Positions 50,801 to 59,800 of a DNA stretch of 64,000 nucleotides are shown piece after piece. The notes under the pieces are model-generated. The model searched no databases. It saw only the letters and a program-made list of their open reading frames with translations, and had not been told where the DNA came from. Position 1 is the stretch's first letter; every line of letters begins with the position of its first letter. The DNA lies in contig NC_030681.2 of the NCBI RefSeq assembly GCF_000004195.4, positions 88,543,681-88,607,680 on the forward strand, in the 5' to 3' direction. Origin of the DNA: Xenopus tropicalis. Taxonomy: Eukaryota; Chordata; Amphibia; Anura; Pipidae. Both the position numbers and the translations under genes were made by a program.

Positions 50801-53800
50801 AGCTGTGTAAAAAAAGTTCCCATAATGTCTCACTCTTACACAGACACCCAGACCAAGTGAACATGCTCAGTTAGTAAGACTATGGGGCAGATTTATCAAA
50901 TCACGAGTTTGAATCTTGAATGGGAAAAATTCGGATTGGATACGAAAATTTCTGAAGATCACAAATATCACGAAAATGCTTACGAAAAAATCGTATTATT
51001 GATGATATCGTATTTGCGATCCGAAAGTCACGAAATTTTCATACCGAACGATTGTAAACAGCGCGCAAGCGTACAAAAAAGTCGAGCAAGCATCAAATAA
51101 GTCGGCGAAAATACACACGGAGCGTTTGAATGAATGCTCCAAGTGTTCGTGCATTAGTAAATCTGCCCCTATGAGTCAGCTTCCTGCCGATTGGCTCAGA
51201 TCCATATTCCTAAGGTGGAGGAGTGAGTTCTTAGCATTCTTGAGGGAGGGGGGGCAGCAGAGAGGAGAGAGCTAAAAGCTGGGTGTCTCTGGCAGAGGAA
51301 AACAGACTGTGAGTGCTTTTGGCTGTATTTACATAGACCTTTCTGATAAAGCTTACTTAGTTTTTACCTTTCTTTCTCCTTTAATACTTATTAAAAATTT
51401 GATCTGAAACACATTCTCTTTTCATAAACAGATTTTATTAGGAAGGAAAGGTTGAGAAAAGGATTTTGTAACATGTGGTTAAATGGTTCTATTATAGCAT
51501 TAGTGTCTAGACCTAACTGGGCTTTTTGTGGCTGAACTGCAACAGTAAAGGAAAAAAGGAATATTGTACTCTGAGATTTAAGGTTTTGTTCTGGCCTTTC
51601 TTCCAGAGTCTGCTGAATATTTTATCTGCACAAGCTTTGGCAAGATTTTATTTTTAGCTTGTAAAGTGGGATGTGCTTTTCCAAATCAATAGGTGGCTTT
51701 GCTGAAGAAATTTCATTATTATAATTTATTTATGCTAAAGTTAAGTCTAGCACATTAATGCCCCTGTACACAGATTGCTGGGTTCTAGCTGATTTTCCTT
51801 TATCATTTTATGTTATTTTTAAAGCTGTTGTTAAAAAAAAAAAAAAGCAGTTGTGTATTGATGTTTTTATGTACAAATAATTACACTTGTACAGCATAGA
51901 GGATGTGCTTTTTGTGTGTGCACACCCTCAAAATCAGTGATCAGTATTTTTCCTGCATTCTTGTGTGATGAAGAATAAACCAGGCTCCTGAACCCAAAAA
52001 GTCCGAAAACCTCACTTTTGTACCACGGAGGCTTCTTGAGGATACTGCCATGTAAGAAATTAAGGCATTTAGAGGGGACCGATTTCTGAAAATTCAAATT
52101 GGCCAATCCTCAAGCATTCCCAGCATTTAATTACATTTATTTTATGAAGCTGATGCATTTTTTAAATCCCTTAGTTTTTCTCTGTTTTTTTAAGTGTTTG
52201 AGTTCATCAACATTTATTTAAAGAAACAGTAACACCAATATTTTACATTATGAATATATACCTTCTAAACACTTAACATTAATATATACCATTTAACCCT
52301 TTTACTGCCAGACAGTTTTTTAACATTTTGCACTGTTTCACTTTAAGGACCTTTCCTCGGGGGGAATTTTAGTTTACCCAGGAAAACAATATATAATTTT
52401 TATTAGAACAACCTATATTCAAAATATGGTAGAATTTTTGTGTAATTCCAATTCTGTAACAAGATATAGGATTCTAAAAATGAAAAAAAAAAAAAATTTC
52501 CATAATATAAACACACATACTAGAAACAAAAATTATTTTATGCATGAATATACAACTGATTTGGAAAGTCCCATGTCTCCTGAACGTGCCAATACCAAAT
52601 ATATATAGTTTTATGGAGATTTCTCACTTGTATAGGTCAAAAACTCCCAGCAGTACACTACCAAATTTCCAAAGCACTGCTTCAGAAAGCTACATACTTT
52701 AGATTTCAAGGACAAAAATTCCACTAACAGAAAGAACAGATTCTGGGGAATACAGAATAGGCACAACTGTCTGTCTGCTCCAAACTATCAAGTCGCAATG
52801 CTTTCCTAAAGTTATTGGTTTTTATCAAAATTTGTGAATTTTTTTAAAAATCGCTTCAAAGCTTCCAGTCTATAGTATCTTATCTCCTACAGGTCATAAA
52901 GTAACCGAATGAAACACCCTAAATATGAATGCCAGGGGTCCACTAAACAGTTTGATGCCCAATATGTATAGGTTTACCTAAGTATGTGGCATGTAGGGGC
53001 CCCAATGTGAACATACCCCCATATGATCAATCATTTCTGTTATTTCAGCTCCAGCACAATCAACACATTTACATCATTATATGTGGGATAAAGCTAGTAA
53101 AAAGTACGCTCACCCCAGAAATTCATATATTTTTGGAAAATACACATTCCCCCGAATCTAAAATGGGTACCCATGTCTTTCTACTCCAAAGTACCAAGCC
53201 GCACAGCTTTTCTAAAGTTAGAAATTTTGATGACATTTCCAAAAATCCCCTCAAAGCTTCCAGTTTGCATTATCTTATCTCCCACATAGTGTTAGGTACC
53301 AAGATAAAACACCCTAAATTTGAACGCCAGGGGTCCACTGAACAGTTTGATGCCCAATATGTATAGGTTTACCTAAATATTTGGCATGTAGGGGCCCCAA
53401 TGGGAACATACCCCCATATGATCTATCATTTCAGCTCCTGCAAAATCAACACATTTACATCATTTATGTGGGATAATGCTGCAAAAAAAGTACACTCACC
53501 CCAGAAAGTACACATCTATAATGGGTAAACATTTCTTTTTGCTCCAAAGTACCAAGCTGTAAAGCTTTCCTAAGTTTGCAGATTTTTATGACATTTAGAA
53601 AATCACATAAAAATGTTACAATTTGCCACATTTATCTCTCACAATTTCTTGATAAAGATCAGGTAAAGGCAAATCACCCCAAACAGGAACACCTAAGGTC
53701 TACTGAACAGTTTGATGCCCAATATGCATACAGTGGCTTGCAAAAGTATTCGGCCCCCTTGAACTTTTCCACATTTTGTCACATTACAGCCACAAACATG

Positions 53801-56800
53801 AATCAATTTTATTGGAATTCCACGTGAAAGACCAGTACAAAGTGGTGTACACGTGAGAAGTGGAACGAAAATCATACATGATTCCAAACATTTTTTACAA
53901 ATAAATAACTGCAAAGTGGGGTGTGCGTAATTATTCAGCCCCCTGAGTCAATACTTTTGCTGCAATTACAGCTGCCAGGCTTTTAGGGTATGTCTCTACC
54001 AGCTTTGCACATCTACAGACTGAAATCCTTGCCCATTCTTTGCAAAACAGCTCCAGCTCAGTCAGATTAGATGGACAGCGTTTGTGAACAGCAGTTTTCA
54101 GATCTTGCCACAGACTCTCCATTGGATTTAGATCTGGACTGTGACTGGGCCATTCTAACACATGGATATGTTTTGTTTTAAACCATTGTTGCCCTGGCTT
54201 TATGTTTAGGGTCGTTGTCCTGCTGGAAGGTGAACCTCTGCCCCAGTCTCAAGTCTTTTGCAGACTCCAAGAGGGTTTCTTCCAAGATTGCCCTGTATTT
54301 GGCTCCATCCATCTTCCCATCAACTCTGACCAGCTTCCCTGTCCCTGCTGAAGAGAAGCACCCCCAGAGCATGATGCTGCTGCCACCACCATATGTGACA
54401 GTGGGGATGGTGTGTTCAGAATGATGTGCAGTGTTAGTTTTCCGCCACACATAGTGTTTTGCATTTTGGCCAAAAAGTTCCATTTTGGTCTCATCTGACC
54501 AGAGCACCTTCTTCCACATGTTTCCTGTGTCCCCCACATGGCTTGTGGCAAACTGCAAACGGGACTTCTTATGGTTTTCTGTTAACAATGGCTTTCTTCT
54601 TGCCACTCTTCCATAAAGGCCAACTTTGTGCAGTGCATGACTAATAGTTGTCCTATGGACAGATTCCCCCACCTGAGCTGTAGATCTCTGCAGCTCGTCC
54701 AAAGTCACCGTGGGCCTCTTGGCTGCATTTCTGTTCAGCGCTCTCCTTGTTCGGCCTGTGAGTTTAGGGGGACGGCCTTGTCTTGGTAGGGTTACAGTTG
54801 TGCCATACTCCTTCCATTTCTGAATGATCGGTGGAACAGTGCTCCGTGGGATGTTCAAGGCTTTGGAAATCTTTTTGTAGCCTAAGCCTGCTTTAAATTT
54901 CTCAATAACTTTATCCCTGACCTGTCTGGTGTGTTCTTTGGACTTCATGGTGTTGTTGCTCCCAATATTCCCTTAGACAACCTCTGAGGCCGTCACAGAG
55001 CAGCTGTATTTGTACTGACATTAGATTACACACAGGGGCACTCTATTTAGTCATTAGCACTCATCAGGCAATGTCTATGGGCAACTGACTGCACTCAGAC
55101 CAAAGGGGGCTGAATAATTACGCACACCCCACTTTGCAGTTATTTATTTGTAAAAAATGTTTGGAATCATGTATGATTTTCGTTCCACTTCTCACGTGTA
55201 CACCACTTTGTATTGGTCTTTCACGTGGAATTCCAATAAAATTGATTCATGTTTGTGGCTGTAATGTGACAAAATGTGGAAAAGTTCAAGGGGGCCGAAT
55301 ACTTTTGCAAGCCACTGTAGATATACCAAACTCTGTGGTATGTACTGAACCCAAAATGAAAATGGCGCATAAGGATTTCTCGCCTGCCAGCTCAGCTTTT
55401 GCATACAGAGCCCCCTGTCAGTGTATTATGTGCCGAAACTTCCCCTAACTATACAGAGACCCCCATGAAACCATATATTTTTGGAAAGTACACATTCTGA
55501 CAAATCTAACAAGGTTAAAGAGTCTTTTCTACACCAAAGTACCAATCTGCAAAGCTTTCCTAAAGTTATTGGTTTTTATGACATTTCAGAAAATCGCCTA
55601 AAATGTTGCAATTTGCCACAATTATCTCACACAATTTCTTGCGTACAAAGGCAAGTCACCCCAAATAGGAACACCTAAGGTCTACTGAACAGTTTGATGC
55701 CCAATATGCATAGATATACCAAAGTCTTTGGTATGTACTGACCCCAAAATGAAAATAGCGCATATGGATTTCTCGCCTGCCAACTCCGCTTTTGCACAGA
55801 GCCCCCTGTCAGCGTATTATGTGCTGTAACACCCCCTAACTATACAGAGACCCCCAGAAAACCATATATTTTTGGAAAGTACACATTCTGATGAATTCAA
55901 AATAGGTAAAGTTATTTTTGTACACCAAAGTTACACCTTGCAAAGCTATGCTAAAAACAGATTAGGAACACTTATACAGGGATAAAATGCGATAAAACCA
56001 CAAAAATTGTGCAAATCAGTGAAACAACAAAATATGTCACATGACAGTGTAATTAGTGGTGACAATATCTGATCCAATAGTCACGCTGTCAAAATAAACA
56101 GTTTTTAGGTAAAAGAAACTAAAAACAAAGTGGTAAAATGAAAAAAAAACGCAAAGTGTTTGTGTATATATGTGTGTACGTGTGTAAAAGTTGTGTGACA
56201 GTGTGTAAGTGTGTACATGAGTGTATAAAAGTGTGGAAAATGAAAAAAAAATTGCTAAATTGTGTACTGTAAGTGTGTGTGTAAGTGCAAAAAAAAAATA
56301 CAACACCTTACCTGTCCTGAAGCACCCGATCGCCTCTGTCCTCCAGACTGCAGTGGGCGGCGGCATTGGGGGATCGCGTCGCAGGACCCACATGACAGCC
56401 CCCCCTGGCTCGTTGCCCAGGGGACTGTCATCGCTAGAAACTCTCTGAACCTTCAAATGTCGACGACGTATTGGACACGTCGTTGGCAGTTAAGACCTTT
56501 TTATGCCACGACGTATCCCATACGTCGTTTGTAGTAAAAAGGTTAAACACATAATATATGTATCATACAGAAACTGCAATATTATAAGTGGTTTTTAGTA
56601 TAATAACATTGCTCTTCTTGTATAAGGCAAAGCAAACATCCTGCTGATTTTGGAAAGTCTTCAAAAAATGTATGCTCTGCTGTATTGCACTGTAAAATAA
56701 TATTGCATGTTGCATCCAGCCCATTATTTATGGATCCTTATGAAAATGTAGTTAAATTTACTTAACCTAAGAGGACAGCAAGTAGAACATTATAGGGGAC

Positions 56801-59800
56801 TGAGGAGTTCCATGATTGCATAGGAGATTCTCATTGCAGTTTCTATACAGGGTGCACAGGGTAAACTATATTAGTGGCTCATTTTTCACTTTGACTGACA
56901 CAAATACTATAGTTTGTATGAAAGTAACATTATTATTTAATAAAACCTGAGTCTGTGAGACATAAGCTTCCTAAACTCATGCTTTCTGGATAATCTGTTT
57001 CTAAATTACAGATGCCATACCTGTATCAGTGCTTAGGTTTTATTCTTTGTTTTACATATATACAAAATGTAAATACATGTTTTACAAAAACTCTTATCCT
57101 AATTATTTGCTTTGTGCTTTAAAGGAGATGATTGTACCTAGGCAGTAGCCTAGCTTTCAAACAGCCAGGTCATCTACAATCTCATGTTTTAGACTCCTTC
57201 AGGTCAGATTCAGTCCTTACGGGCAGTAATACCAATAAAAAATTCACCAAACTGTGCTTACTACTGTGTAGCGGATGATTTAATTCTTTTTTGCTAATAG
57301 GTTTTATTATTGTATTTTTTTGTAGTTTTTGAGATGTAAGTGGTTATTAGATTCTTCAACCCAATATATTTTTTCTACTGCAAACTTCTCAGCCATGATG
57401 TGTCGCAGTTTTACATAGGAAATGTCTGGATGGAATTGGCTAATTAAAGCAGGTAAAATCTGTCAGTGATTAAAAATGAGTATGTTGTTTGCACCTGGAG
57501 AAAAGTGAGGGTAAAAAATATAGAAAAAAAAAGAAACAAAAGCAGTTTCTTAAATGGATTCATCAAATATATACTACAGTTTTTAATAACAGCAATAGTG
57601 CCTCTCAGGGACATAATTTTGCACCCTTGGCCTGAACCAGAAAGGAGATAGGCCAAGGGTCCAGGCCCAGGTTCCCCTGTAGAAGTCTTTGTAGCCATAT
57701 CACTTTTTAGGGATTTTTAATTCTACCTTCATTAAATGCTTTCTGGTTACTGTGGTCGATAGTTTTACATTCTTTCAGTCTACATCCTGACAATAACTAA
57801 CTAAAAATGTAAGGGTTTTATGTATTACTAAAGTGCAAAACGTGAAAGCAAATTTATAAAGCTGTGTTGTTTTAAATTAAGAGTTAACATTGTTGTAAAT
57901 TATGTATGATATGTAAAGTTAAAGGAAACAAACTAATGAAAGCAGTGAACACTTATTTTTGCACAAATCTTCACTTGTGTCTTCACTACTATGCTTTTTA
58001 AAATTGGTGCTTTTCATAGGGGGGCATTAATCAACATTTGGATTTTCGTGGTTTTAGAGTTTTTTTTAAACCACAACTAAACTCATTTCCACAACCTGAA
58101 CTGAAAAAGCACAAACAAAAAAAGCTCTGGAAAAAAATTGGAATGCCATGATTTTCTAATTGTTGCACAATTGTTTTCATTTTGTACAAATGACAGCATC
58201 AAATTACCAAGAAACCTCTAAACCCACAAAGCAAAGAAAGATTTTCCAGTTGCAAAAGGGACATCTGCCATTGACTTCTACATGATCTCAACAGGTTTTA
58301 GCTGGTGTATTTTTGCTTTCGAATTTCTTGTGGTTTTGTCACAATAAATTGGAAAAAATTACATATTTTTTTTCTGTGACAAAATTAGATTTTGGCGCCA
58401 AAAACCTAAACCCCAAAAAATCAAGTGTTAGTAAATGCCCCCTGTAGTTTTAAGCACAATAAATGAAATGATAGTTCTTTGACACTTTTGCTTTGCTTTT
58501 ATAAACATGCATTATAGTATAAATCTCTACTGGTTCTTAATTTGAGAAAATACATTAGATCAAGTCACTGGATTTTATTGTGCTGTTTATTTCTTTTTTT
58601 AAAGTATCAGTTTATTGTGAAAGGGGCACTGTTGAACTTGAGTTCAATAAATAGGGTTTATGCTAAACATACATTTATTTTGTAAGTACAATTTATCTAA
58701 GTTTTCATATTGCTTGAGCTTAACAGAGCAAAAACAGAACTGAAGCTACTCCATGTTTGGTTCTTGCAAAAGTAGCTAATTTTATCTCCCTTTGTAGTAA
58801 TTTGTTGTCCATTATGCAATAGTAATCAAATGATTAACCTACAAAAATCAAACATAGAGCAGCTTCAATTTTCATGTTTAAAGGAGAAGGAAAAGTTAAA
58901 AAAACTAATTAAGCTTTATCAGAATGGTCTATGTAAATACAGCCATAAGCACTCACCAAAAAACTGCACTAAGTGAAAAGAAACGCAGTATTTCTTGTCT
59001 CCTTTTTTGTAAACATGTTCTTATAGGGTATCTGACTTCCTTTCTCAGAAAAACCCTTCATTCCGGGGGTCAGAGTCTGTGCAGCTCTTTCCTCTCTTCC
59101 TTCTCCTGCTTTCCCCTCCAATAAGAATTCATAAAGCTCATTCCCCCCCACCCTTAGGAATGTGTAATCAGAGCTATAAAGGCTAGACTGCAAGCAGAAA
59201 GCTATGAAGACCAAGCTAAAATGGCAGCTGCAATCTTAAACAGAGAAAGTTTCTAGGGATCTTTACTCAGAAATCATAAAGTTTTCTGCAGAATAAATAT
59301 AGCGTTCTGGGTGGCACTAATATGGCAAATCTATTGGAAGTAAAATGCCAAAATGACTTTCCTTCTTTTTTAACTCAAAAAATAACAAAAAACATAAATT
59401 TTTACTAATTAAAGCAACAGGCAAAACTCATTAAATGCAAGTTGTACAAGGAGTATATTGCCCCTTCATTTGCTTCCTCGTATTCTACATATTGTGCCTC
59501 ACATTGGACTGCATCTGCTAAATTCTTTTTTACTTTTAGGCTTGCTGATAAGTGGATGAATGATACCGGTGCTCATTCATTAACGTTCCCTCTAAACACA
59601 TGCTTGGAACTTATCCTGCTGCTGTCTCTCAACAACACATCCTTGCCTATCTCCCTGCGTTTCATGAATAGCTGGCAGGTAATATCCATGTCTATGTAAT
59701 ATTGGAATAAATTCTCTGTTTATGAAATCTGTATATAATATAATGTTATATAATTTATAATGTTAAACTATTGCACCTGTACTACTGAATATAAAATAGT

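Larger units (their letters stand above)
52600..55950. repeat. Tandem ~390-bp repeat array (diverged)
   Basis: TTTGATGCCC recurs at 52951, 53346, 53711 and 55693. Spacings are 395, 365 and, after removing the 1587-bp Tc1 and one TA, 393. A partial unit is present on each side. Units differ by many substitutions and small indels. ORFs such as 52986-53366 are by-products. Confidence 0.8.
52297..56542. mobile_element. PiggyBac-like non-autonomous element of tandem units
   Basis: Flanked by TTAA (52293-52296 and 56543-56546). The left end CCCTTTTACTGCCA fits the CCYTTT..CTGCCA ends reported for Xenopus piggyBac elements; the right end reads CCTTTTTACTAC on the other strand. There is no transposase. 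The interior is an array of diverged ~365-395 bp units, each with CAGTTTGATGCCCAATATG, a CCCCAATGTGAACATACC or related block, and ACCCCAGAAATTC. A Tc1 at 53731-55317 interrupts the array. The right end is richer in CpG with repeated ACGACGTAT motifs (56461-56530). Confidence 0.75.
38424..59539 (+). other. UBE3D intron 8 (21.1 kb)
   Basis: The largest intron, from GTAAGT to TTACTTTTAG, holding most of the transposons listed at 39-59 kb. Stretches with no recognised feature: 43.3-44.5, 46.4-48.4, 51.4-52.2 and 57.03-58.0 kb. Confidence 0.75.

Noticed and set aside
56037..56456. 139-codon minus-strand ORF
   Set aside because: It falls in the right end of the piggyBac-like element and shows low-complexity sequence with no recognised domain or splice context.
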